Source: Streptomyces sp. TLI_146 (GTDB lineage: Bacteria > Actinomycetota > Actinomycetes > Streptomycetales > Streptomycetaceae). From it: a stretch of DNA of 64,000 bases. The position numbers were made by a program, and so were the translations under genes. The notes beneath the pieces were generated by a model. It ran no database searches and was not told where the DNA came from. It saw only the letters and a program-made list of their open reading frames with translations. The stretch spans positions 2,604,001 to 2,668,000 of the forward strand of contig NZ_PJMX01000001.1 of the NCBI RefSeq assembly GCF_002846415.1, in the 5' to 3' direction. Shown one piece after another: positions 7,968 to 16,016 of the stretch; the first letter of the stretch is position 1, and every line of letters begins with the position of its first letter.

Positions 7968-8756
7968 TCAGCGGGTGAGGACGGTCCGCTCGCCCGCCGC
8001 GACCGCCGTGTCGAGGGTGTTGCCCGGGGGCGGGAAGGGACAGATGAAGTGCTCGGCGAAGGCGCACGGCGGCAGCAGTGCGCGGTTGAAGTCCACCGTG
8101 AGCCGTCCTTGCGCATCCGGTGCGCCGGGGCGCAGGAAACGGAACCGGAAGGTCGAATCCCCGCTGGTCGCATCGGCGAACACCGCCCAGAGCGCGCCGT
8201 CGTCCTCGACCGCGACCTGGAGGGTGTGCTCCCGGCCGTCGAGCGCGAAGGCGAGCTCCCCGCCGAGGCCGAGCCCGCGCTCCACCCCGTCGGCGTTCGC
8301 CACCCGTACGGTCCGCGTCCCCTCGTACGGGCGGAAGACGGCGGGCACCGCCCAGCGCGCCTCGTACGGCGTCGCCTCGATGCCCGCGAAGGCGCGCCGG
8401 CGCTCGGCCTCCGGGTCCCAGACGCGTACCGCCCACAGCCCTTCGCGGCGGAGCACCACGAGCCGCCGCGCGCCCTGGGCCAGCCGGGACTCGCCGACCG
8501 GCGTGTGGTCGGCGGTCAGCCGCACCTCGCCGCTGAAGGGCTTTCCGTCGAGGACGATCCCGTCCCGCGCGGCGGCCGTGAGCACCACCGCGTCGTCGTC
8601 TTCGCGCCACTCGCCCGGCACGGCCGGAATTCGACCCTCGACTGCGTCGGCGAGCCAGTGGGTGCCGGTCAGTGCGAGCGGGCCGTAGGGCGCCGAGACG
8701 TTCTCGACGCGCCGTTCGTGCCAGTTCTTCCACTCCTGTGCCGCGTCCGTGCTCAA
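7968..8756 (-). CDS. DUF1684 domain protein
   Basis: 262 residues. A TTG start at 8756 is preferred: GGAAGG lies ten bases upstream and inside the end of the preceding monooxygenase gene. The N-terminal half is the DUF1684 core (WKNWHERRVENVSAPYGPLAL, later FRPYEGTRTVRVAN), and the C-terminal part has RLTVDFNRALLPPCAF and FICPFPPPGNTL, both typical of this family. Its biochemical role is not established. It is the last gene of an operon with two flavin monooxygenases and an ABC transporter, which suggests a role in handling the imported organosulfur or related compound. Confidence 0.85.
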   Translation of the reverse strand: MSTDAAQEWKNWHERRVENVSAPYGPLALTGTHWLADAVEGRIPAVPGEWREDDDAVVLTAAARDGIVLDGKPFSGEVRLTADHTPVGESRLAQGARRLVVLRREGLWAVRVWDPEAERRRAFAGIEATPYEARWAVPAVFRPYEGTRTVRVANADGVERGLGLGGELAFALDGREHTLQVAVEDDGALWAVFADATSGDSTFRFRFLRPGAPDAQGRLTVDFNRALLPPCAFAEHFICPFPPPGNTLDTAVAAGERTVLTR

Positions 8757-8761
8757 TGTCT

Positions 8762-10054
8762 TCAACCCTTCCGTACGGGGGTGGGCAGCCCCAGGTGCGA
8801 GCGCAGTGTCGGGCCGGAGTATTCCGTACGGAAGACGCCGCGCTCCTGCAGCAGCGGCACCACCCGGTCGACGAAGTCGTCGAGTCCGCCCGGTGTCAGA
8901 TGCGGGACGAGGATGAAGCCGTCGGCGGCGTCGGCCGTGACGAACTCGGTGAGCCGGTCGGCGACCGAGGCCGGGGTGCCGATGAACGACTGGCGGCCGC
9001 TCGTCTCGATGACCGTCTGCCGGATGGAGAGGCCCTTGGCCTCGGACAAAGCCCGCCACTTGGCGGCGACGGTGAAGGGGTCGCCCACCTTCACCCGGCC
9101 CTTGACCAGCTCGGAGTCCGGGTCCGGGTCGATGTCGGGGAGCGGTCCGTCCGGGTCGTACGCGGACAGGTCGCGGCCCCAGATCTGCTCCAGGGCGACG
9201 ATCGCGTTCTGCGGGGAGATCTGGCGGCGCCGGATGTCGGCGGCCTTCTCCTGCGCCTCGGCGTCGGTGTCGCCGAGGACGACGGTCACCCCGGGCATGA
9301 TCTTCAGGTCCTCGGGGCGCCTGCCGTACCGGGCGAGCCGGGACTTCACGTCGGCGTAGAACTCCTGCCCGGCCTCCAGGGTGCCGTGCCGGGTGAAGAC
9401 GATGTCGGCGGTGGAGGCGGCGAACTCGCGGCCCTCGCCGGAGTCCCCGGCCTGGATGACGACCGGGTGGCCCTGCGGGGAGCGGGGGACGGTGAACTCC
9501 CCGGATATGGAGAAGTGCTGCCCGTGGTGGGCGAACGGGCGCGGGGTGCCGTCGGGCGTCCAGGAGTCCCACAGCTCGCGGGCGGTCGCGACGAACTCGG
9601 CGGCCCTCGTATAGCGGTCGGCGCGGTCCAGATAGCCGCCGCGCCGGAAGTTCTCGCCGGTGAACGCGTCGAACGAGGTGACCACGTTCCAGGCGGCGCG
9701 GCCGCCGGAGAGGTGGTCGAGGGAGGCGAGGCGCCGGGCGAGCTCGTAGGGCTCGTTGAAGGTGGCGTTGACGGTGGCGGCCAGGCCCAGGTGCTCGGTG
9801 ACGGCCGCGAGCGCGCTGAGCACGGTGAGGGATTCGGGGCGGCCGACCACGTCGAGGTCGTGGATGCGCCCCTTGTGCTCGCGCAGCCGCAGCCCCTCGG
9901 CGAGGAAGAAGAAGTCGAACAGGCCGCGCTCGGCGGTGCGGGCCAGATGCACGAAGGAGGAGAAGTCGATCTGACTCTTGGAGCGCGGGTCGGCCCATAC
10001 AGTCGTGTTGTTGACGCCCGGGAAGTGGGCGGCGAGGTGCAGTTGCTTGGTCAT
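8762..10054 (-). CDS. LLM-class FMN-dependent monooxygenase (NtaA/SnaA/DszA type)
   Basis: 430 residues from ATG 10054, which overlaps the preceding stop as ATGA. It has the length and signature segments of the NtaA/SnaA/DszA group of bacterial luciferase-like monooxygenases: LHLAAHFPGVNNTTVWADP, LFDFFFLAEG, GRAAWNVVTS, PQGHPVVIQAGDSGEGREFAA and DGFILVP. These two-component enzymes oxidise sulfones, sulfonates, nitrilotriacetate or similar compounds with FMNH2 delivered by a separate reductase; no reductase gene is seen here. It sits between a second LLM enzyme and the DUF1684 gene in one operon. Substrate is not predictable by eye. Confidence 0.92.
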   Translation of the reverse strand: MTKQLHLAAHFPGVNNTTVWADPRSKSQIDFSSFVHLARTAERGLFDFFFLAEGLRLREHKGRIHDLDVVGRPESLTVLSALAAVTEHLGLAATVNATFNEPYELARRLASLDHLSGGRAAWNVVTSFDAFTGENFRRGGYLDRADRYTRAAEFVATARELWDSWTPDGTPRPFAHHGQHFSISGEFTVPRSPQGHPVVIQAGDSGEGREFAASTADIVFTRHGTLEAGQEFYADVKSRLARYGRRPEDLKIMPGVTVVLGDTDAEAQEKAADIRRRQISPQNAIVALEQIWGRDLSAYDPDGPLPDIDPDPDSELVKGRVKVGDPFTVAAKWRALSEAKGLSIRQTVIETSGRQSFIGTPASVADRLTEFVTADAADGFILVPHLTPGGLDDFVDRVVPLLQERGVFRTEYSGPTLRSHLGLPTPVRKG

Positions 10055-11052
10055 GACGGGCTCCCGGCGTGCGCGTACTGGTTGACGGGTCGGGCCAGGC
10101 CCAGGTGTTCGCGGAGGGTGGCGCCGGGATAGAACCGGCGCAGTAAGCCCCGGTGCTGGAGCACCGGTACGGTCCCGTCGACGAGCAGCGCCAGATCGCG
10201 CTCGGGCTCGGCCGGGCGGAGCTGGAAGCCCTCGGCGGCGCCCTGTTCGTACCAGTCGCCGATGAGCCCGGCGAGGGCGACCGCGTCGGCGGTGGTGTGC
10301 AGTTCGACCGGGAGCGAGACGAGCACCCGCAGCCGCTCGGGGTCGCGGCCGTGGGCCCGGGCCCGGTCGCGCAGCTCCTCGCGCAGGGCGCGGGCGGCGG
10401 CCGGGTCCTCGGCACGCACCAGGGCGACGTCGGCGTGCCGGACGGCGGCCGCGCGCGGCTCGGGGGCGCTCGCGTCGATCACCGTGACGGGGTGGCCCTG
10501 CGGCGGCCGGGGCACGATGGCCGGGCCGCGCACCGAGAACGTACGGCCTTCGAAGTCGACGTAGTGCAGTTTGTCGCGGTCGATGAAGCGGCCGGTCGGC
10601 TCGTCGCGGATCTCGGCGCCGTCCTCCCAGCTGTCCCACAACTTGGCCGCCACGTCGGCGACTTCGCGGGCCTCGTGCCACAGGTCGGCGAGGGGCGCCG
10701 CGGGGCGGCGGCCGAAGAGCGCGGCCTCCGCCTCGGTGGTGGACACCTCGGGGCTCCAGCCGGCCCGGCCCCGGCTCACCCAGTCGAGGGTGGCGACGGC
10801 CGAGGAGACGTGGAAGGGCTCGGTGTGGGTGGTGGTCACGGTGGGCACGAGCCCGATCCGCTCGGTGGCGGGCGCGACCCGGGCGAGGACGGCGAGCGCG
10901 TCGAGGCCGGGCCGGGCGAAGGAGTCCCCGAGCGTGACGAAGTCCAGGGTGCCCCGCTCGGCGAGCCGGGCGAGGGCGGTGTAGTGGCGGGCCTCGTAGT
11001 GCGGCGGGCCGCCGATGTCGGCGGCGAGGTGGAGTGGACGGGTGGCGGGCAT
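10051..11052 (-). CDS. Second LLM-class flavin-dependent oxidoreductase, shorter paralogue
   Basis: 333 residues. It opens with RPLHLAADIGGPPHYEARHY and keeps the TIM-barrel pattern (TLDFVTLGDSFA, GLVPTVTTTHTEPFHV, GRAGWSPEV, PQGHPVTVIDASAP). It is about 100 residues shorter than its downstream neighbour and lacks that enzyme's FAASTADIVFTRHG segment, so it is a distinct subgroup rather than a recent duplicate. It starts 77 bases after the ABC ATPase gene, in a gap holding a GC-rich tandem repeat, and is coupled to the next gene by ATGA. A co-substrate role with the neighbouring monooxygenase is inferred from context only. Confidence 0.88.
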   Translation of the reverse strand: MPATRPLHLAADIGGPPHYEARHYTALARLAERGTLDFVTLGDSFARPGLDALAVLARVAPATERIGLVPTVTTTHTEPFHVSSAVATLDWVSRGRAGWSPEVSTTEAEAALFGRRPAAPLADLWHEAREVADVAAKLWDSWEDGAEIRDEPTGRFIDRDKLHYVDFEGRTFSVRGPAIVPRPPQGHPVTVIDASAPEPRAAAVRHADVALVRAEDPAAARALREELRDRARAHGRDPERLRVLVSLPVELHTTADAVALAGLIGDWYEQGAAEGFQLRPAEPERDLALLVDGTVPVLQHRGLLRRFYPGATLREHLGLARPVNQYAHAGSPS

Positions 11053-11070
11053 GGCGGTGACTTCTTTCTT

Positions 11071-11117
11071 CGGGGGCTGGGCCTTCGGGGGCTGGGCTTT
11101 CGGAGGGGCTGGGCCTT
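11071..11117. repeat. Imperfect 15-bp tandem repeat between two operon genes
   Basis: Three units of CGGGGGCTGGGCCTT, the second with one base changed and the third lengthened by two bases. It fills most of the 77-base gap between the ABC ATPase and the LLM gene. Its purpose is unknown; it may be replication slippage. Confidence 0.8.
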
Positions 11118-11129
11118 CGGCGTCGGCTG

Positions 11130-11897
11130 TCAGAGGACCTTGGCGAGGAAGGCGCGGATGCGTTCGTGGCGCGGGTGGTCGAGCACCTCGGCGGGCGGGC
11201 CCTGCTCGACGATCAGGCCGCCGTCCATGAAGACGACCGTGTCGGCGACCTCGCGTGCGAAGCCGATCTCATGGGTGACGACGATCATCGTGGTGCCCTG
11301 GAGCGCCAAGTCCCTGATGACGTCGAGGACTTCGCCGACCAGCTCGGGGTCGAGCGCGGAGGTCGGCTCGTCGAACAGGAGCAGCTTCGGCTCCAGGGCG
11401 AGCGCGCGGGCGATCGCGACCCGCTGCTGCTGCCCGCCGGAGAGCCGTCCCGGATAGGCGCCCGCCTTGTCGGCGAGGCCGACCCGGGCGAGCAGCTTCT
11501 GCGCCGCGGCCACCGCCTCCTCGCGGGGGCGGCCGAGCGCGGCGACGGGCGCCTCGGTGATGTTCTCCAGGACGGTGAGGTGCGGGAAGAGGTTGAAGTT
11601 CTGGAAGACGAAGCCGATCCCGGTGCGCTGCTTCAGGACCTCCCGCTCGCGCAGCTCGTACAGCTTGTCGCCGGAGCGGCGGTAGCCGATCAGATTGCCG
11701 TCGACGCGGATCGAGCCGCGGTCCACCTTCTCCAGGTGGTTGATGGTCCGCAGCAGGGTGGACTTGCCCGAGCCGGAGGGGCCGAGGACGACGGTGACCT
11801 CGCCCGCGCGGACGTCGAGGTCGATGCCACGCAGCACTTCGAGGCCGCCGAAGCTCTTGTGTACGGAACGGACTTCGACCATGGCGGTGGCGGTCAT
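11130..11897 (-). CDS. Polar amino-acid-type ABC transporter ATP-binding protein
   Basis: 255 residues from ATG 11897, with AAGGA six bases upstream. Walker A GPSGSGKST, Q-loop FVFQNFNLFPHLTV, signature LSGGQQQRVAIARAL, Walker B LLLFDEPTSALDPE and H-loop VVTHE are all intact. It belongs to the PAAT (GlnQ/TcyN-like) family. With the permease at 13719-14573 and the divergent binding protein at 15041-15988 it makes a complete importer. The shared leader peptide suggests a sulfur compound such as cystine or a related thiol or sulfonate; this is inference. Confidence 0.93.
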   Translation of the reverse strand: MTATAMVEVRSVHKSFGGLEVLRGIDLDVRAGEVTVVLGPSGSGKSTLLRTINHLEKVDRGSIRVDGNLIGYRRSGDKLYELREREVLKQRTGIGFVFQNFNLFPHLTVLENITEAPVAALGRPREEAVAAAQKLLARVGLADKAGAYPGRLSGGQQQRVAIARALALEPKLLLFDEPTSALDPELVGEVLDVIRDLALQGTTMIVVTHEIGFAREVADTVVFMDGGLIVEQGPPAEVLDHPRHERIRAFLAKVL

Positions 11898-11949
11898 GGG
11901 GGTTCCTTCATGAGGGAGGGGGGTACGGAACGGAGGCCGCGGCGCCGGA

Positions 11950-13722
11950 TCAGGCGCTGAGCGGGCGACACGCGAGGTCGCGCAGGAAGCTCAGCGCGGC
12001 GCGCGCACAGGCGTCGTTCTGGGCGAACGCGGGCCCGCCGGTACGGGGCCGGGTGAAGGCGCCGGACGCCCGCGCGGTGGTGTGTGGGCCGAGCGCGAAG
12101 CGGCGCGGGTGCGGGCGCCCCGCGCGGTCCAGGACCCGCCCGTCGGCGGGGTCCACGCTCAGCAGCCCGCTCGCGGAGACGTCCGCGCCGTCCCGGTGGA
12201 GCGCGCGCAGCAGCGGGCTGCGGGTGCGCTCCAGGGACGGCTCGGGCAGCCGCGCCTCGACCAGGGCGCGCGCCTCGGTCCACTCCCCCGGCACGCTGGC
12301 GCCGCCCGCCCGGAAGACACCCTTGGCCTCGTCGCGCTCCACGGTGATGCCCGCCCCGAGGAAGCGGACGACCCCCGCGTCGGAGAGCGCGAGCAGCTGG
12401 CGCAGCCGGGGGCCGGGCGGCCCGGAGGCGAGGTAGCTGAAGAACCCGTGCCACCAGCCGCCCACGTCACCGAGTCGCAGAAGCTGCCCGTAGACGGAGA
12501 GCAGCCCCAGGAAAACCGCCAGATCGGGGCTGTACGAACGGTCATGACGGCGTATCAGGTCCTGGGTGATGTAGGCGCGCAGCCCGTCCTGGAGGGCGTC
12601 CGAGGACGCGAAGCGCACGCCGTCCAGCGGGTGGTCGAGCGCCTGAAGGTCGAGGCGGTCGGCCGGATCGGGGACGGCGGCCGCGACCAGGGCGGCCAGC
12701 TCGGGGCTGCCCGCCGCGGCCGCCGCGTACTTCTCCTCGAAGCCGGGCCAGTCGACGGCCGTGCGCCCGGGGTGGGCGGTAAAGAGCCGGTGGTAGTGCG
12801 CGAAGCCGAGCTCCTTGTCGATGAGCGGCCACACGTCCCGCCGGAAGTCGGGGCGGCCCGGCCGCTTCAGCAGCGCGTCGACGGTGTCCGGCCCGAAGAA
12901 GCGGGGCAGCGGCGGCCGTTCGCCCTGCCAGGTGTAGCCGATCTTGGAGTGGTACGGGACACCGCGCCGCGAGCCGACGTGGAGGACGGGTTCGCGCCCG
13001 GAGGGGTGGTAGGTCCCGCTCTCGTCGTAGCGCCCGCCGCGCCCCTCGGTGAGCAGCACCATCAGGTCGACGAAGGCGAGCCCGAAGCCGCGCACGATCA
13101 CCGGTTCGCCGGGCGGCAGGGCGGACAGGTCCGCGTCGGCGGTGAAGTCGGGCGGCAGGTGGACGAGCCCGTGGCGGAGGGCGAAGTCCGCCAACTGCCG
13201 TTGTTCGTCGTCGGGTTCGGCGTCCAGATGGCCGAGCGTGAGCACCACCAGATCGGCGGCCAGCGGCTCGGCGCGCCCTTCGAGCCACACCCGCTGGCGG
13301 CCCTCGCGCGGTCCGCCGACCCGCAGCGCCCGGGTGCGGTGTTCGTGGACGGTGACGGCGGGGCCGAGCGCGGCCACCGCCTCCTCGTACACCCAGCGCA
13401 GATACGCGCCCTGCGCCCGCCGGCCGGGGAAGGTCTGGCCGTCGATCCCGGCCCACTCGGCGAGGGTGGGGCCGGGGCGCACCGGGCCCTCCTGGGCGAC
13501 CGTCTCGTCGGTGAACATGGTGACGTCCTCGGCCATGGAGTTCATCCACAGCAGCGGCGACTGCTCCTCGCGCCAGATCCGGCCGCCGCCCGGCGGATGG
13601 GGGTCCACCAGATGGACGTCCAGCGGCTGGTCCCCGTACAGGGCTGGGAGGTTGGCGGCGAGCCGCTCCAGGAAACCGGTCCCCCGCGGACCCGCTCCCA
13701 CGACGACCACGGACGCGGTCAC
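11950..13722 (-). CDS. FAD/NAD(P)-binding protein
   Basis: 590 residues from GTG 13722, which overlaps the permease stop as GTGA. The N-terminus VVVVGAGPRGTGFLERL is a dinucleotide-binding glycine motif. Further on are GGGRIWREEQSPLLWMNS, VVLTLGHLDAEPDD and VIVRGFGLAFVDLMVLLTEG, as in the FAD-NAD(P)-binding family related to N-hydroxylating monooxygenases. The C-terminal third (about residues 400-590) contains ALGPHTTARASGAFTRPRTGGP. Proteins of this type often sit inside ABC transporter/LLM monooxygenase clusters in streptomycetes, but I know of no defined reaction. It may oxidise, or activate for oxidation, the transported compound. Confidence 0.82.
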   Translation of the reverse strand: MTASVVVVGAGPRGTGFLERLAANLPALYGDQPLDVHLVDPHPPGGGRIWREEQSPLLWMNSMAEDVTMFTDETVAQEGPVRPGPTLAEWAGIDGQTFPGRRAQGAYLRWVYEEAVAALGPAVTVHEHRTRALRVGGPREGRQRVWLEGRAEPLAADLVVLTLGHLDAEPDDEQRQLADFALRHGLVHLPPDFTADADLSALPPGEPVIVRGFGLAFVDLMVLLTEGRGGRYDESGTYHPSGREPVLHVGSRRGVPYHSKIGYTWQGERPPLPRFFGPDTVDALLKRPGRPDFRRDVWPLIDKELGFAHYHRLFTAHPGRTAVDWPGFEEKYAAAAAGSPELAALVAAAVPDPADRLDLQALDHPLDGVRFASSDALQDGLRAYITQDLIRRHDRSYSPDLAVFLGLLSVYGQLLRLGDVGGWWHGFFSYLASGPPGPRLRQLLALSDAGVVRFLGAGITVERDEAKGVFRAGGASVPGEWTEARALVEARLPEPSLERTRSPLLRALHRDGADVSASGLLSVDPADGRVLDRAGRPHPRRFALGPHTTARASGAFTRPRTGGPAFAQNDACARAALSFLRDLACRPLSA

Positions 13723-14573
13723 CGGGCGTCCGCCGAGCCGCGCGCGTAGTGACGCTCCACGTAGTACTGCCCGATCGAGAGCAGCGAGGTCACCACGATG
13801 TACCAGAGGGTCGCGACCAGGAGCAGCGGCACCACCTGGTAGGTGCGGTGGTAGACGAGCTGGACCGAGTAGAGCAGGTCCTGCACGGCGATGATGGAGA
13901 CGATCGAGGTGCCCTTGAGGGTGCCGATCAGCATGTTCCCGGCGGGCGGCACGATGGAGCGCATCGCCTGCGGCAGCACGATGCGGCGCAGTCTGCGCCG
14001 GCGGCCGAGACCGAGGGACTGGGCGGCCTCGATCTGGCCGCGCTCGACGGAGAGGATGCCGCCGCGCACCACCTCGGCGGCGTACGCGGCCTCGTGCAGG
14101 GTGAGGCCGACGACGGCGACGGTGACCGGCCCCATCAGGTCGACCGTGCGCACGCCCAGGACCTCCGGGTAGAGCGCCCCGATGTTGAACCAGAAGAGCA
14201 GCTGCACCAGGATCGGCGTCGAGCGGAACAGCCACACGTATCCCCAACTGACCGCTCTCAGCACAGGGTTGTCGGACAGGCGCATCACCGCGAGCACGGT
14301 GCCGAGGGCGAAGCCGAGTGCCATGACGGCGGCGGTCAGCCAGAGGGTGAGCCACAGTCCGCGCAGCACGGCGGCCGTGGCGAAGTAGTCGCCGACTACG
14401 CCCCACTGGAAGGCGTCGTTGCGGACGACCGAGACGAACGCCAGGGCGAGCAGCACGAGGACGGCAACTGCCGCCGCCCACTGGCCCGTTCGGCGGACGG
14501 GGACGATGCGGAGCTGGGGGCCGGGGCCGTCGTCGGGCCGGACGGGCGGCTGTTTCGAGAGGGTCAGGGACAT
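13719..14573 (-). CDS. Polar amino-acid-type ABC transporter permease
   Basis: 284 residues with an N-terminal cytoplasmic stretch and about five membrane helices. The inner-membrane coupling motif EAAQSLGLGRRRRLRRIVLP fits the EAA loop of binding-protein-dependent permeases, and FRSTPILVQLLFWF is the PAAT (HisM/TcyL) signature. It is the first gene of the minus-strand operon (permease, FAD protein, ATPase, two LLM enzymes, DUF1684). The 467-base gap to the divergent binding protein gene holds both promoters and a leader peptide. Confidence 0.92.
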   Translation of the reverse strand: MSLTLSKQPPVRPDDGPGPQLRIVPVRRTGQWAAAVAVLVLLALAFVSVVRNDAFQWGVVGDYFATAAVLRGLWLTLWLTAAVMALGFALGTVLAVMRLSDNPVLRAVSWGYVWLFRSTPILVQLLFWFNIGALYPEVLGVRTVDLMGPVTVAVVGLTLHEAAYAAEVVRGGILSVERGQIEAAQSLGLGRRRRLRRIVLPQAMRSIVPPAGNMLIGTLKGTSIVSIIAVQDLLYSVQLVYHRTYQVVPLLLVATLWYIVVTSLLSIGQYYVERHYARGSADAR

Positions 14574-14727
14574 GCGAAGGCTCCGTGGATGCCGGGATCG
14601 AACACGGTGATGCCTTCACGAACACTGCGCGGACCAGCCCCTCAGCACGGTCCGTTCCCGAGGCTATGCGGTGCGTACGGCCGGTTGTCAAGGCTGTCCG
14701 CACTGTGGGCGGTACGTCTCACGGCAG

Positions 14728-14756
14728 TTGACGCGGATACGGATGCCTGTTCCACT
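14728..14756 (+). promoter_or_regulatory. Possible promoter for the leader-peptide transcript
   Basis: TTGACG at 14728-14733 is a perfect -35-like box. Seventeen bases later is TCCACT, a weak -10. That geometry would place the transcription start at about the A of the leader-peptide ATG (14763), giving a leaderless message, in keeping with the lack of a good ribosome site there. Tentative. Confidence 0.35.
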
Positions 14757-14762
14757 TGGGCC

Positions 14763-14834
14763 ATGCATCCGCAGCAGTGGCTGGTCACGCGCTCCCACAT
14801 CGACTTCGGTCGAGTGTGGTCCTCCTCCTGTTGA
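14763..14834 (+). CDS. Streptomycete-type leader peptide (…LVTRSHIDFGRVWSSSC)
   Basis: A 23-codon reading frame whose last 17 residues, LVTRSHIDFGRVWSSSC, match the short actinobacterial leader peptides with the pattern L-T-x-R-x-H-I-D-L-x-R-V-x-S-x-x-C. Those peptides are found upstream of sulfur and cysteine assimilation genes. It ends in Cys immediately before TGA, as in the family, which suggests attenuation sensing cysteinyl-tRNA or cysteine supply. It precedes the binding-protein gene by 206 bases on the same strand. The ribosome site is poor and the message may be leaderless. Confidence 0.72.
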   Translation: MHPQQWLVTRSHIDFGRVWSSSC

Positions 14835-15040
14835 GCCGACCTCCCGCACGGATTTCCCACGGCGCCCGCGCGCGCCGTTCTCCCGCGCCTTCACACAGCT
14901 GACACCGCGCACCCCTCCCCTCGTACCACCGCACTCCTTCTGACGCTTCGGCGTGCCCCCGCCCACCCCCGACACGTCCGCGTGCCGCCGCGCAGCCCCG
15001 GCACTTCCGCCTGCCCGAAATCCCTGGAGCGCACCGCATC

Positions 15041-15988
15041 ATGAGCAGGTATCGCCATCTCACCGCTTTCGCCCTGATCACCGTCGCCGCCCTCGGCCTC
15101 ACCGCGTGCGGCTCCGGCGACCCGGCCGACGCGGGGCCCGCCGCACAGGCCGAGCCCGCCGGGGCCAAGGGGAGGATCCCCACCACCGACGTGGTGTCCG
15201 CCGTCAAGAAGGACGAGGCCGCGGCCGCGCTGCTGCCCAAGGGCGTACGCGAGTCGGGCACCCTCACCCTCGCCAGCAGCGTGGGCAACCCGCCCGGCGC
15301 CGTCTACCTGGCGGACGGCCGGACAGTCGCCGGGCAGGACATCGACTTCGCGGACGCGGTCGCCAAGGTGCTCGGGCTGAGGCTGAAGCGCCAGGTCGCG
15401 GCCTTCGAGGTGATCCTGCCCGCGCTCGACAGCGGCAAGTACGACGTCGGCACCGGCAACTTCGGGGTGACCGACGAGCGACGCAAGACCATCGACTTCG
15501 TCACCTACATCAACGACGGCCAGGGCTTCGCCGTGCGCGAGGACAGCAAGCTCCGCAAGGTCACCGAGCTGACCCAGCTGTGCGGCCTCAAGGTGGCCAC
15601 CGGCGCGGGCACCACCTTCGAGGCGACCCTGGAGAAGAACAAGGGCCGCTGCGCCGAGGACGGCAAGAAGCCGTACTCGGTGCAGACCTACAGCGAGCAG
15701 GGCGCGCTGTGGATCTCGCTCCAGCAGGGCCGCAGCGATGTCGTGATGTCGACGATCAATGGCCTTCGCTACGCCGTGGCGCAGCAGCCGGGGCTGCGCT
15801 TCCTCAACGAGTTCCACCGGCTCGACGTGGGCTTCGCCTTCAAGAAGGGCACCCCGCTCGCCCCGGCTTTCCAGGCCGCGGTGAACGACCTCAAGAAGGA
15901 CGGGACGTACGACAGGATCCTGGCGAAGTGGGGCACGGGCGAGTCCGCGATCGCGTCGTCACAGATCTCACCCCCCGAACACAAGTGA
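15041..15988 (+). CDS. Amino-acid-type ABC transporter substrate-binding lipoprotein
   Basis: 315 residues with a lipoprotein signal ending in LGLTACGSG (Cys about residue 24). The bilobal periplasmic-binding domain follows: SGTLTLASSVGNPPGAVYLADG, GQDIDFADAVAKVLGLRL, YDVGTGNFGVTDERRKTIDFVTY and FKKGTPLAPAFQAAVNDL are standard SBP_bac_3 features. It should be anchored outside the membrane and deliver substrate to the permease and ATPase encoded on the opposite strand. Expression is probably governed through the upstream leader peptide. The ligand is unknown; the context favours a sulfur compound. Confidence 0.92.
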   Translation: MSRYRHLTAFALITVAALGLTACGSGDPADAGPAAQAEPAGAKGRIPTTDVVSAVKKDEAAAALLPKGVRESGTLTLASSVGNPPGAVYLADGRTVAGQDIDFADAVAKVLGLRLKRQVAAFEVILPALDSGKYDVGTGNFGVTDERRKTIDFVTYINDGQGFAVREDSKLRKVTELTQLCGLKVATGAGTTFEATLEKNKGRCAEDGKKPYSVQTYSEQGALWISLQQGRSDVVMSTINGLRYAVAQQPGLRFLNEFHRLDVGFAFKKGTPLAPAFQAAVNDLKKDGTYDRILAKWGTGESAIASSQISPPEHK

Positions 15989-16016
15989 CCCTGCGAATAC
16001 GGTTGGTGACTGTACG

